Positions 33,010 to 42,801 of a stretch of DNA of 57,369 nucleotides are shown piece by piece. Each line of letters begins with the position of its first letter. Within the stretch, counting starts at the first letter, position 1. The position numbers were made by a program, and so were the translations under genes. Below the pieces are notes generated by a model. It was not told where the DNA came from and made no database searches. It saw only the letters and a list, made by a program, of their open reading frames with translations. Source of the DNA: an uncultured Alphaproteobacteria bacterium (GTDB lineage Bacteria; Pseudomonadota; Alphaproteobacteria; RF32; CAG-239); the NCBI GenBank assembly GCA_944391505.1, contig CALXTV010000010.1, positions 1 through 57,369 on the forward strand, read 5' to 3'.

Positions 33010-33406
33010 TGTTTCGATTTTTGAAACTTTCGCTATGGTGGTGTCTGATATGTTGTGCGTAAAATTAAAGAAATTTGTTTTTGCCTTTGCTTTGATATTC
33101 GTTGTTTCTTCAATTTTATTTGCAACGGAATCTTTTGCTGCCACGGAAGGCCTTTTTGGCAGCTTAACGGATGCCGGTGCCGAAATTTTCACGGGTATGC
33201 GCGAGATTATCTTTGCCGTATCCGGTTTTGGTATCGTTGCCGTTGCTATCGGCGGTTTCTTCGGAAATCTGAACTGGAAATGGCTCAGCGCGATTATTAT
33301 CGGCCTTGTTGTCATCGCCACAACCGCTGCAATTATCAACTATATGGTTGACAGTAATGCCATTACGGCGAAGCAAATTCAGGATACGCTGGTTAAGGCC
33401 AATTAA
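32969..33406 (+). CDS. virB2: VirB2/TrbC-like pilin 2
   Basis: A 145-residue frame with two membrane segments and a linker (GNLNWKWLS) in the same spacing as pilin 1, including SGFGIVAVAIGGFF. A normal signal peptide (MLCVKLKKFVFAF...ATESFA) begins only at the in-frame ATG 33050, whereas the strong GGGAGG site belongs to the ATG at 32969, giving a 27-residue extension. If 33050 is used the protein is 118 residues. The strong site is buried in an 11-bp hairpin. Confidence 0.75.
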   Translation: MLYDLKVQSKSLPFVSIFETFAMVVSDMLCVKLKKFVFAFALIFVVSSILFATESFAATEGLFGSLTDAGAEIFTGMREIIFAVSGFGIVAVAIGGFFGNLNWKWLSAIIIGLVVIATTAAIINYMVDSNAITAKQIQDTLVKAN

Positions 33407-33438
33407 TTATTCTTTGTCTGTTCTGTAAGGAGGTTGCT

Positions 33439-35787
33439 ATGTCTGTGTCTCTTATCTCTAAAAAAACGGCTCTCGCCGCAGCCGCCTTCTTATGTTTGTC
33501 CTTTGTTTCGGATTATTCGAAGGCAGAAGTCCTGATAGATTGTAGCGGAAAAGAAGGTTATGAGCTGCAAAGATGCGAGCAGCAGAAAGCTCTGGCTGAA
33601 AAAAATGCCAAATCCAATGAAAAAGCAGTTGAAAAAGCAGATAAAAGAGCTGAAAAAGCCAATAAAGCTCAAGAAGAAGCTGCAACAGCAAAACAAGAGG
33701 CGGAACAAAAAATAAATTCTGAAACTGAAAAACTTAATGATGCGCAGACCAGAGCAGATAGAGCTCAGGAATTCTATAATAAACAATTAGAATATAAAAA
33801 AGCAGCACAGAAAGAAATGGAAGATGCCTTAGCTCGAGGAGATACGGCAGCAGCGAAGGCGGCCCGTGATGATATGATTCGAGCAAATGATGCTGCTGAA
33901 ATTGCAGCAGAAGATTTGGAAAAGGCTAATGATGACGCAAAGGATGCTCAAAAGGCCATAGAAAAAGCTGAAAAATCAGCGTCAAAAGCCCAAAAAGAAG
34001 CAGATAAAGCAGCAGAAAAAGCAGAAAAAGAAAAAATAAAAGCAGCAGAAAAGGCCGAAAAAAATGCTAATAAAGATTTGAAAAAAGCCAATAAAGAATA
34101 TGAAAAGCTGCAGAAAAAATGTGCGAAAAATCCGGATAAATGTGATGTAGAGGCTCTCCAAGCAGCCAGAATAAATCTGGATGCCGCGCAGGCTAATGCG
34201 GATGCGGCGACAAAAGCCCGTGAAGATGTTGACGGTACAACCGCAGCAAATGAACAAGCTGCAGCCGAACAAGCTGCAGCCGAACAAGCTGCTGCTGAAC
34301 AGCAAGAAGAACAAAAAACAGATTCTGATAACAAAGATGCCGGAACAGGGGAACAGGGTTCAGGCGATGAAAAGCTTGATGCAAACGGCAATCCCGTATC
34401 ACAACAGCGCTGTGCCGAAGCCAAAGATAATATTTTCAAATATATCGCCTGCAAGGCAATGACCACATTGGCCGATATCCGTGTTATCGTCTATACGCTT
34501 GCCGGTTTTGGTTTGGTTGCCTTTGCTTTCGCGGCTATTTTTAACAAAATCAGTTGGAAACATCTGGCGAACCTCTGCATTGCCTTGTTTATTCTCTCCA
34601 TGATGACGCCGTTTATCAGTTATTTTACATATAGTAACGGTCAACAAATAGAGTTTGGCAATTATTTGCCGGCCGGCTTTACAAACATTACCGGTTCTGA
34701 GGAGGGCGTTTGCAAAGGAAGCAATAGCAAAGGTTATGAATGTCCTGAAGTAGATGTAACAGGTGTCGATTCCTCATGGCAAAAAGAAAAATGGTCTTGG
34801 AAAGACTTAAAAAATACGGTTAAATCGGGTATTAATGCGGCCAAGAATGCATACAACACATACAAAACAGTTAAAAATACAGTTGAAACTACTATTGAGC
34901 AAGCCAAAAAAATCGGCACGGCTATCAAAAATTCAGGAGGAGGTTTGGATGGCGTGTTGGATACGCTTGGTCAGGTAGCGACGGCTTCCGATACCATTTT
35001 CAGCACGGTTAGGACTGGAGCTAATTCGGTCATGGCTAATGCTGCAGAATTTGGTACTAATTTAAAACAGGCCGGAATGACAACAAATCAGGTTGAAAAA
35101 TATAAAGAGAATGACCAGAAGATAGCTGAGCTCGAAAAAAAGATTGCTGCTGGTAACATTACAGGCACAGAGCTTGAGCAGGCTAAAAATGAATTGGAAA
35201 GAAGAAAACAAATTGCCGAAGACGGAAAATCAACAATTTCTGAATGGGCTAATACCAAAGGTAAAGAAATCACAGACTCAATCAACAAGGTGGCCAGTAC
35301 GGCTTCAACGGCCAGCAAAATTACCCGTACCGCTTCCAGTGCGGCTGACCAGGGTAGTAATATCGGAGGTGATGCTGTTGGTGCAATCTTTGGCTTGGCA
35401 ACAGCCGCCGGCGAAACCATAGGCACAATTGAGGACAACAAACAGGCAAAAATTGATGCTGCTAATGCCGAGGCCCAAAAGCAGGCTGAAGCGGAAGCCG
35501 CAGCCAAGTGGCAGGAAGAAGTTCGCCAAAATAATAAAGAGCTCTCTCAGGGCAAAGTCTGGGACAATTCTTTCAATGCTCAGATGGATCAGACCAAGCC
35601 GACGGTACAAAAGCCTGTTGAAACCAAAACAGAAACCAAAACAGAAACCAAAACAGAAACCAAAACAGAAACCAAAACTGAAACCAAATTAACACCAGAA
35701 GAAGAATGTGTAACCAAAGGATGGATATGGGAAAGAGGTAAATGTAACCCGCCTCGTGGTTTAGGAAATGCCTCATTTGCCTTTTAA
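33439..35787 (+). CDS. Large coiled-coil protein with embedded VirB2-like domain
   Basis: The 782-residue protein has a signal peptide (ending DYSKAE), a long Ala/Lys/Glu coiled coil (about 45-290), tandem AAAEQ units, then a VirB2-like hydrophobic hairpin (about 330-398: AGFGLVAFAFAAIF, linker NKISWKHLA, second segment), a helical region (about 440-690) and a tail of six TKTE repeats and a Cys pair. The middle matches pilins 1 and 2 in order and spacing, so this is a pilin domain inserted in a helical scaffold. AGGAGG precedes the ATG. It is followed by a strong terminator. Related proteins are unknown to me. Confidence 0.75.
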   Translation: MSVSLISKKTALAAAAFLCLSFVSDYSKAEVLIDCSGKEGYELQRCEQQKALAEKNAKSNEKAVEKADKRAEKANKAQEEAATAKQEAEQKINSETEKLNDAQTRADRAQEFYNKQLEYKKAAQKEMEDALARGDTAAAKAARDDMIRANDAAEIAAEDLEKANDDAKDAQKAIEKAEKSASKAQKEADKAAEKAEKEKIKAAEKAEKNANKDLKKANKEYEKLQKKCAKNPDKCDVEALQAARINLDAAQANADAATKAREDVDGTTAANEQAAAEQAAAEQAAAEQQEEQKTDSDNKDAGTGEQGSGDEKLDANGNPVSQQRCAEAKDNIFKYIACKAMTTLADIRVIVYTLAGFGLVAFAFAAIFNKISWKHLANLCIALFILSMMTPFISYFTYSNGQQIEFGNYLPAGFTNITGSEEGVCKGSNSKGYECPEVDVTGVDSSWQKEKWSWKDLKNTVKSGINAAKNAYNTYKTVKNTVETTIEQAKKIGTAIKNSGGGLDGVLDTLGQVATASDTIFSTVRTGANSVMANAAEFGTNLKQAGMTTNQVEKYKENDQKIAELEKKIAAGNITGTELEQAKNELERRKQIAEDGKSTISEWANTKGKEITDSINKVASTASTASKITRTASSAADQGSNIGGDAVGAIFGLATAAGETIGTIEDNKQAKIDAANAEAQKQAEAEAAAKWQEEVRQNNKELSQGKVWDNSFNAQMDQTKPTVQKPVETKTETKTETKTETKTETKTETKLTPEEECVTKGWIWERGKCNPPRGLGNASFAF

Positions 35788-35800
35788 CCACTCCTTAACC

Positions 35801-35838
35801 ACAAAAGAGTACACTAAAATTAAGGTGTACTCTTTTTT
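35801..35838 (+). terminator. Intrinsic terminator after the VirB2-like trio
   Basis: AAAAGAGTACAC (35803-35814) pairs with GTGTACTCTTTT (35825-35836), followed by TT. It closes the three-gene pilin unit before VirB3. Confidence 0.85.
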
Positions 35839-35991
35839 GCTGGCGGAGTTATGGAATATAACCGAAAGTGAATAAACCATGCTTTATCTTGCATAAATAA
35901 AACTTCTGCCTTAAACTGAAAAGAGAAAAACCTGAAAGTTTTGCGTCTGCCGCGAAAATGGCGGAATATTTGAAATAGCAGGGTTCGTGAT

Positions 35992-36282
35992 ATGAGAGAG
36001 ATGATCTTAAAAGCCGTCGCCAATCCTCCCAAGATTTTGTGGGGGCCTTTTTTGCCGACGCTGCTTAATGTTGGTATTCAGTTCCCGATTATGTTCATGT
36101 TCATCGGCCTTGGCGATATCAACCCGCTGGTTTTTGTTTTCAGCATCGTTATTGTTCATGTCGGCGTTGTCCTGGCTGGAGCCAAAGAACCTCATTTGTC
36201 GAGCATGATTCAGGCTTTTGGTCAAACCCGCAAAGTCACCACCAATTTATATGCAGTGAAAGGCTCCAAATTTGAACCCTGA
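35992..36282 (+). CDS. virB3: VirB3-like inner-membrane protein
   Basis: The 96-residue protein has an N-terminal ANPPKILWGPFLP, two adjacent membrane segments (about 20-40 and 44-63) and a polar tail. This fits VirB3, a small platform protein always found before VirB4. Here it overlaps the next gene, a VirB4 ATPase. AGGG lies 9 bases before the ATG. Confidence 0.8.
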   Translation: MREMILKAVANPPKILWGPFLPTLLNVGIQFPIMFMFIGLGDINPLVFVFSIVIVHVGVVLAGAKEPHLSSMIQAFGQTRKVTTNLYAVKGSKFEP

Positions 36283-38704
36283 TTTTGATTTTTTCAGCAC
36301 CTTTGTACAGGGGCTGAGCAGCATGGAAGTTATCGTTGCCGCCATCGGCTTTGTTTCGGCGGCGTCGTTTGCCGGTTTTTGGGCGACCAAATTCGGCCGT
36401 TTGGTGCTGCCGCAGCCGCGTGAATCCCGTGTGTCAGATTTTTTGCCTTTTAACAAACTGATGCCCGACGGCATAACCATTCGCTGCTATAACGGCTCGT
36501 TTGCCCGTGTGTTTAAGGTTGAAGGGGTCGATTTGTCCTTTGTTACCGATGAAAAGAACCTTTCGATGATGGAGGCGCGCAAATCCTGGATTGATGGTAT
36601 GTCCGATTTGCAGATTGTCTGCCGTGTTATTACCTTGCGTGAACGCATAGCCATGGAAGAAGACACCGGCGATTTTAACAATCCGCTGCTTGAGCAGATT
36701 TCCAATACCTGGCGCAACACGTTGGATCGTGTTTATGCCAACCGGCATTATATTGTCCTTTCCGTTGCCGACCGTCCGGAAGCTCTGAAAGATTTGAACT
36801 ACGCCTCACAAGCGTTATTGGCAACTTTGAATGATTACGGCGTTAAGCCGATGTATGAAACCGAAGACAGCCCGGCGACTGACAGTCCGTTGTCAGTTTT
36901 TGCCAAAATCTGCAGTCCGATAACCCAGCCGGCGCCGAAAGTTCGTAATGCCGAGGGCGCCCAAATGAATGAGCTGCTGACAGCGGATCACATTCACTTT
37001 ACCGGAGAAAAGGGTGTTATCAAATTTTTCTCGGGCGAAAAAGAAAAATACGAAATTGCCATGGGAATTCGTTCTTCCGGCGACTATATGGACGAAAGCA
37101 TGATCGCGTCGCTGCTTTCCATCGACTGCGAACTGACCCTGTTGCACAATGTCAAGCCGTTTTTCAAGCCGCATGCCCGCGCCTTGCTGATGCAACAGCA
37201 GCGTATGGCGGCCATGACCAGTTTTTCACCGGATGTCATCAATCAATACAGTGAAGCGCTGTCCACGATTGAAGACAGCGATGCTGATTATCAGGCGCTG
37301 ACCGAATATGCGATGACTATTATCCTAAAAGGCGACAGCATGGAAGAAATCGACTTCGGCGAGAGCGAAGTCCAGCGTATCTGCCGTTTGTTCAGCGTCA
37401 CGCCGGTTCGCGAGGGCTGGGTCACGCAGGCAACTTTCTTCAATCAGTTCCCGACTTATGAAACTTATCCGCGGACATACCGCTATCTTTCCCGTGTCGT
37501 GGCCATGGCCATATCTTTTGACAAGCCGTCCGAAGGTTTTTCAAAGTCAGACTGGGGACCGGGTGCAATTACGGTATTCCGCACCACTTCGGGTTCGGCA
37601 TATCGTTTTCAGTTCCACGTTTCGTCAGAAGATTCTGCGGTTGCGCACTGCTGCATTATCGGCCCGACCGGACAAGGTAAAACGACGTTGCTGACCTTTT
37701 TGGCCGGTCAGGCGATGCGCCACAGCGATTTGAAAGTCTTCTTCTTTGACCGTCACCGCGGTGCCGAAATCTTTACCCGTTCCATCGGTGGTGCCTATGT
37801 CGGTTTTGACGGCGATGAAAAGAACGTCTCGCTTAATCCGTTTGATACGGCAAACACGCCGAACAACCGCGCTTTTCTGCGCCGCTGGATGAAATCCATT
37901 ACCATGGTTGACGACGCGCTTTCCGAAAAGGAAATTGCCCGTGCCGTAACCACCGCTTTTGACTATCTGAGGCCGGAAGAACGCATTATGAAAAACCTTT
38001 ACAAGAGCTGCTTTTCGCCGACCGGCAATATGCGTCGCGAGCTTTTCCGCTGGGTTAATCCGGATCAGTACGGCAATATCTTCAATGCCGAAAACGACAG
38101 CCTGGACTTGAGCGCCAAACGTTTTATGGCCTTTGACTTCACGCATATTTTCGAAGACGAAACGCTGGCCCCGGCCGTCATCAGCTATATTATGCACCGT
38201 ATTATGTCCGAAACCGGCGATACCGGCGTTCCGTCGCTGATTATGATCGATGAGACCGCGCCGATGCTTAAACACCCGATGTTCCGCGACTATTTCATCA
38301 TCGGTCTGCAGGAAGGTCGTAAAAAACGTCAGGCATATCTCTGCGCCTTCCAACAGCCGAACATCATCGACAAACTGGGCGTCGGCGAGGTTATTCGCGG
38401 TCAGTGCCAAACCATCATCTTTTTCCGCAACCCGCAGGCCATGCCGGAAGACTATGCCAACTGGAACCTGACCCAGCGGGAGATAGAATTTATTTTTGGT
38501 AAAAGTTATCGCGATTTTCCGTATGCCATTTTGCTTTCGCGCCCGGCAACCGGTGAATCGGTTATTTTGGACGTTGATTTAAGCGGTCTTGGCCCGTATC
38601 TGAAACTGTACAATTCCGGCCGCAAGAATGTGCTTTTGGTCGAAGAACTTATTAAGGAATATGGCGAAGACAACTTTGTTACAAAATATTTAAATATTGC
38701 GTGA
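36272..38704 (+). CDS. virB4: VirB4-type secretion ATPase
   Basis: The 810-residue ATPase has Walker A GPTGQGKTTL at about 464-473, VFFFDRHRGAEIF after it, Walker B SLIMIDETAPML at about 653-664 and a C-terminal QPNIIDKLGVG/IIFFRNPQAM, the VirB4/TrbE pattern. A membrane-proximal hydrophobic helix lies at about 18-38. It drives pilus biogenesis and substrate transfer at the inner membrane. The start appears to be TTG, overlapping the VirB3 end by 11 bases, with AAAGG upstream; the first in-frame ATG (36323) would remove 17 residues. Confidence 0.95.
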   Translation: MNPDFDFFSTFVQGLSSMEVIVAAIGFVSAASFAGFWATKFGRLVLPQPRESRVSDFLPFNKLMPDGITIRCYNGSFARVFKVEGVDLSFVTDEKNLSMMEARKSWIDGMSDLQIVCRVITLRERIAMEEDTGDFNNPLLEQISNTWRNTLDRVYANRHYIVLSVADRPEALKDLNYASQALLATLNDYGVKPMYETEDSPATDSPLSVFAKICSPITQPAPKVRNAEGAQMNELLTADHIHFTGEKGVIKFFSGEKEKYEIAMGIRSSGDYMDESMIASLLSIDCELTLLHNVKPFFKPHARALLMQQQRMAAMTSFSPDVINQYSEALSTIEDSDADYQALTEYAMTIILKGDSMEEIDFGESEVQRICRLFSVTPVREGWVTQATFFNQFPTYETYPRTYRYLSRVVAMAISFDKPSEGFSKSDWGPGAITVFRTTSGSAYRFQFHVSSEDSAVAHCCIIGPTGQGKTTLLTFLAGQAMRHSDLKVFFFDRHRGAEIFTRSIGGAYVGFDGDEKNVSLNPFDTANTPNNRAFLRRWMKSITMVDDALSEKEIARAVTTAFDYLRPEERIMKNLYKSCFSPTGNMRRELFRWVNPDQYGNIFNAENDSLDLSAKRFMAFDFTHIFEDETLAPAVISYIMHRIMSETGDTGVPSLIMIDETAPMLKHPMFRDYFIIGLQEGRKKRQAYLCAFQQPNIIDKLGVGEVIRGQCQTIIFFRNPQAMPEDYANWNLTQREIEFIFGKSYRDFPYAILLSRPATGESVILDVDLSGLGPYLKLYNSGRKNVLLVEELIKEYGEDNFVTKYLNIA

Positions 38705-38784
38705 TTAAGCGATTAGCCGTTTATCAATGACGCAATTTTTGATATTATTAATATAAGGTACCTGGACTTTAGTGGAGGTTAAAC

Positions 38785-40659
38785 ATGAAAAAATGCAATC
38801 TTTTGCGGCTGCTTGCCCTGAGCGGAATTATTTCGTTTGCCGTTCTGCCGCGTCAGGCATCGGCACAGTGGCCGACTGTAGACATTGCCTCCATTAAAGA
38901 AGGCATCAGCACCAATGTCGAGATGGTAAAACAATCCAAAGTCATATCCGATGCCATGGCTACGGCCGGTAAGATTAATTCGGCCATAGGCGATGCCAAG
39001 GCGAGTGTTTCCAAGTTTGCTGGCGATAATCTGGAAAAAGCCCAGGAAAAAATGAAAAAGCTCCAGGAAGAAAAAGAACGTATTGAAAAACGAAAAGAAG
39101 AATACGAAAAAATCAAAAAAGATATTGAAGAGAAAAAACAGGCTATTGAAGACTATAAGGCGCAGGCCGAAAAACTAAAAGAAGACGCCACGGGATATAT
39201 CAACGAGGCTAAGGAAATGAAAGCTCTGGCCGAAGAAGGAATTGCCACGGTCAAAGAGATGAAAGACGATGCAGTTTCGACGGCTCAAAGCAAGGTTTCT
39301 TCCGCAACGTCGGCCGTCGGCGGCTCGTCAACAAGTGCGGATTTGAACACGACGACTGCCGTCACGCCTGCAGAAACTCAAACGGTTTCTTCCGGCAGAA
39401 CCGCTTTCGGAACAACGCAGGAAGTTGCTCCTGAATATCAGGTCTTGCCGCCGACGTCCGATGCCAAGGACTATGGCGAAGCAGCCGTTGCAGAACCGAT
39501 TTCCGCCGCGGTCAGTGTTCAGGCGCTGACAGGTAATCAGCTTAAAGAAGCACAGGATGCGCTGGATCAGGAAAAAGCAGAGCTTCAGGTCGATGCCATG
39601 CTGGCCGAAACACCGGAAGAGAAAGCCGCTATTGAAGAAAAAATAAAGGCAATTGACGCACAATATGACAATTTGAGCGGAAAAACCGAAACGCCGACTG
39701 CCGCAGTGTCTCCCGGTCAGTTAAATGCCGTTCCTGTTGCAGCGGAAGCAAAAACGGTTGGCCGCCGTCCGTTTGGAACATTGGAAAAGACGGCTGTCGA
39801 AGCTGTTGAAAATAAAACGGTCGAAGCGAAAAACGAAGAGCCCGCTGCCGAGGATTCTGCAAATAAAAACGAAGTAAGTAAGGCAGAAGAAAATAAAACA
39901 GAGGAAGAACAGCCTTTCCATCGCGCCAAGATTTTAGATGGAGAAACCTCAACCAAAATGGAAGTTCCGGAAGCGCATCGTCCCAAAATCCTGGATACTT
40001 ATAAAGCGCCTGTAGCTCATACGCCAAAAATTCTTGAAGAGGCGCAGAAAGCAGGAAGTTCTTCGGGAGGATTCCGCAAAAGAGCCGTTCAGAAAAGCTC
40101 GGCAATAGATGGCGGTCGTCACTATGCCTCCCGGAGCTTTTCTGAAACTTTTGCCTTCGCTCAGTTGAGTGGAGATTCGGTTCCTGACGGCACCGTCAAC
40201 GGCGTCTTCATCTTTTCCAATCGTCTGGCGCAGGAGTGCGAAGTCAATGTTTCCGATTTGGAAGACGAAAAAGTTATGGACGAATGCATCAAAAAACTGG
40301 TCAAGGCCAAATCGGACAATGACGCATCAATTGCCCAAGAGGCGACAGCAGTCTACAAAACCATCATTCAGGAAACCGTAAACGCGCTGGTTGCCGAAAG
40401 TATGGCGCAGAAAAACGTTGCCGCCAATTACGAAACCGAGGTTTTGGACAAAGTTGAAGAACAAATTGCCCAGACCAAGACGACGCGTGATGATACCTCG
40501 GGTCTTTCCTTAACCAACATGGAAACCCAATATCTGTTGAACCGTATTTTGACTGTTTACTCTTCGCAGCTTTCGTTGAACGCGCTCAAAGAGATCGGAA
40601 ACTTCGACAAGTCTTACTATCAGGACGGTGATGAAGAGGAAAGCGGAGAAGAAAAATGA
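38785..40659 (+). CDS. Secreted coiled-coil protein 1 of the VirB operon
   Basis: The 624-residue protein has a signal peptide (ending ASAQ), a start like VirB5/TrbJ (AQWPTVDIASIKEGISTNVEMVKQ), a coiled coil (about 75-165), a low-complexity middle with repeated GRTAFGT/GRRPFGT and three [AV]HRPKIL/AHTPKIL/FHRAKIL motifs, and a helical C-terminal domain (about 460-610). GGAGG precedes the ATG after an 80-base gap that probably holds a promoter. It is coupled to the next gene by ATGA. I infer a VirB5-like role in pilus tip or assembly. Confidence 0.65.
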   Translation: MKKCNLLRLLALSGIISFAVLPRQASAQWPTVDIASIKEGISTNVEMVKQSKVISDAMATAGKINSAIGDAKASVSKFAGDNLEKAQEKMKKLQEEKERIEKRKEEYEKIKKDIEEKKQAIEDYKAQAEKLKEDATGYINEAKEMKALAEEGIATVKEMKDDAVSTAQSKVSSATSAVGGSSTSADLNTTTAVTPAETQTVSSGRTAFGTTQEVAPEYQVLPPTSDAKDYGEAAVAEPISAAVSVQALTGNQLKEAQDALDQEKAELQVDAMLAETPEEKAAIEEKIKAIDAQYDNLSGKTETPTAAVSPGQLNAVPVAAEAKTVGRRPFGTLEKTAVEAVENKTVEAKNEEPAAEDSANKNEVSKAEENKTEEEQPFHRAKILDGETSTKMEVPEAHRPKILDTYKAPVAHTPKILEEAQKAGSSSGGFRKRAVQKSSAIDGGRHYASRSFSETFAFAQLSGDSVPDGTVNGVFIFSNRLAQECEVNVSDLEDEKVMDECIKKLVKAKSDNDASIAQEATAVYKTIIQETVNALVAESMAQKNVAANYETEVLDKVEEQIAQTKTTRDDTSGLSLTNMETQYLLNRILTVYSSQLSLNALKEIGNFDKSYYQDGDEEESGEEK

Positions 40660-41318
40660 TAAAAAGCCGGCTGACATTATTCTTTCTTTGCCTGACGCTG
40701 ATATGCGCAGCTTCCACGTCGTGGGCAGATAAAGAATTTTTTCAAAAAATTGAGGAAAAGCTGGGCGGGATTCAAAATCAGAAAAACTATATAGAAAATC
40801 AGCTCGCTCAACTTGAAGAGGCGGCACGTCAGGCTTCCGAGGGTGCCGGCAATGTGACGAAAAAAATTAACGAGATCGAGCAAAATCCGCTGGGTATTGA
40901 CGAAGAGCTTCTCAATTCCATTCCTTCCGAAATTCCGGATCTCAACAATATAGGCAAAGCGACTGATCAGGTCGAGAGTGGCTACAACGCCCAGCTCGGG
41001 CAGGGTAACGACAACCAGGTTGCGCAGGAACAACACGACAAAATGCAGGATATTCAGCGGGAAAATGTTGCCAATCTTTATTCCGTCGCTTTTACGACCA
41101 GAACGCTTTTAGCAAAGGAGCGCCAGCAGGAAGAACCCTCAAATGACATGAAAGACACACGGGAAATTGTCAAACTGACCAATAGCAAAGCAGCCGAAAT
41201 GGTGCGTCGTTTAAGAAATGTGATGAAACTTGAATCGGCGCTGGCCGAATTCAGAATATCTCAGGAGGCCATGGCTTTTTCGGTTGAAAAAAGTGACGAA
41301 GAAGGAGACGAAGAATGA
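40656..41318 (+). CDS. Secreted coiled-coil protein 2
   Basis: A 220-residue protein with a signal peptide (ending STSWAD) and a largely helical body (GGIQNQKNYIENQLAQLEE, then a helix ending LEEAARQA). It looks like a small VirB5/TrbJ-type protein. It overlaps both neighbours by ATGA junctions, so its synthesis is coupled to them. I cannot fix a family by eye. Confidence 0.65.
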   Translation: MIKSRLTLFFLCLTLICAASTSWADKEFFQKIEEKLGGIQNQKNYIENQLAQLEEAARQASEGAGNVTKKINEIEQNPLGIDEELLNSIPSEIPDLNNIGKATDQVESGYNAQLGQGNDNQVAQEQHDKMQDIQRENVANLYSVAFTTRTLLAKERQQEEPSNDMKDTREIVKLTNSKAAEMVRRLRNVMKLESALAEFRISQEAMAFSVEKSDEEGDEE

Positions 41319-42799
41319 CAAAATCCTTCCGGTATCATATTTTAGCTGCCTTTATAAGCTTCATCTGCGGCATAAATCCGGCTGAAGCTACTATAAAATT
41401 TGATGTTTCCAAAGGTGTCGGCAAAGTAACGACCACGGTTTCCGGCTGGGGAGAAACGGCCAAAAAGCAAATGGAACAGTCCGCTACCCTCCAAACGCTG
41501 ATTTCTTATGGTAAAGGCGCTGTGGAAACCGCCAAAAAACTGAAAAGTATTAAAGATTCAGTTGACAATGCCATGGCGGCTGCCGACAATTTGGCTGCGG
41601 AGGCACAGTCGGCTGTTGCCGATGCTGTTTCGGAGGCGCAAAATGCGGTGGGCGAAGTAGCCGGAGATGCTCTGTCACAGACCGGAGATGCTCTGTCACA
41701 GACTGGTGATGCTCAGGAGCTTTTGGAATTGAAAGCAGAGAAAATGGAGTTGGAAAGCCAGCGAGACGATGCCATTGCCGCTGCACAGGATGAAATAAAC
41801 GGCAAGATTTCTCTGGCACAGGAAAACATCAGCAAATTGCAGAGTATGATGGCGCAAGAACCGGACAAAAAATCTGAATATGAAGCACAGATCGCCTCTT
41901 ATCAGAATCAGATAAGCAAATATAATGAAGAATTGCAAACAGTTTCTGATACGGTTACCAGCCAGTATCAATCACAGATAACAGCCGTCGACGAACAAAT
42001 AACCGCCTTGCGGGATGAGGCCGTTGCCAAAGCCGGAGAAGCTGCGGCCGGAAAAATTAAATCAGTATTCGGAGGCGGTAATGAAGAAGATGCAGCGGCA
42101 ATGAATGAGATGATTAAAAATAACTTTTTGGCAGAAGATGATGCGCTGACCATTGAAAATATCAGCAAGATCAAAGCCTACCGAAAACTGACATCGGTCA
42201 AAGATACTGTTGATGCCTTTAACTATGCCTGGCAAATAAAAAAATCGCGCTACAATGATAATGAAAACGCGGAAGAAGTTCAGGCAGAAGTTCCTCAAAT
42301 GGATGGTTCTTCCGCATCGCTGGGTATGGATATTCAGCTCAAGGTCGAAAACATCAATGCTCTGCTGGAATATACTCGGATGATGATGCACGAGATGAAA
42401 ATGGTGACAGCCAACGAGCTGAGCAACTTAAACAGTTGGAAACTGAACCGTTATGACAAAGATGTTACGGAGTTTAATCTGGACGACTATATCTTCAAAA
42501 AAGAAACGACCAAGGATAAAATAGTAGATGCTTTGAAAAACGTTAAGGAAAAAGGCGTTAAAGGCGCCATAGAAGACGCCGTAAACGACGCGACGGGAAA
42601 CCAAACGGCGTCTTCCGCGCCGCAGACAACCGACGATCCGTTGGAATCGGTGCGCAGCGAACTGCGTCAGGTTCGTTCCAAGAGCGGTAAGTATGAGGGC
42701 GTTGATGAGGCCGGCCCTCAGGAATATAATCCGACAAACGTGACGGAAGAACTGAAAAACATACGCATCAAGGCCGGAACCTGGAAAGAGGGAGAGTAG
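41315..42799 (+). CDS. Secreted coiled-coil protein 3
   Basis: The 494-residue protein has a signal peptide (ending PAEATI), a helical N-terminal region (about 25-115), two-and-a-half copies of GDALSQT (about 115-130), a coiled coil (about 133-240) and a C-terminal helical region with a repeated motif LESVRSELRQVR. The DNA of the GDALSQT repeat is almost identical at 41666-41705. It is coupled upstream by ATGA and followed after 2 bases by the 1413-residue gene. Family unknown. Confidence 0.65.
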   Translation: MTKSFRYHILAAFISFICGINPAEATIKFDVSKGVGKVTTTVSGWGETAKKQMEQSATLQTLISYGKGAVETAKKLKSIKDSVDNAMAAADNLAAEAQSAVADAVSEAQNAVGEVAGDALSQTGDALSQTGDAQELLELKAEKMELESQRDDAIAAAQDEINGKISLAQENISKLQSMMAQEPDKKSEYEAQIASYQNQISKYNEELQTVSDTVTSQYQSQITAVDEQITALRDEAVAKAGEAAAGKIKSVFGGGNEEDAAAMNEMIKNNFLAEDDALTIENISKIKAYRKLTSVKDTVDAFNYAWQIKKSRYNDNENAEEVQAEVPQMDGSSASLGMDIQLKVENINALLEYTRMMMHEMKMVTANELSNLNSWKLNRYDKDVTEFNLDDYIFKKETTKDKIVDALKNVKEKGVKGAIEDAVNDATGNQTASSAPQTTDDPLESVRSELRQVRSKSGKYEGVDEAGPQEYNPTNVTEELKNIRIKAGTWKEGE

Positions 42800-42801
42800 A
42801 T

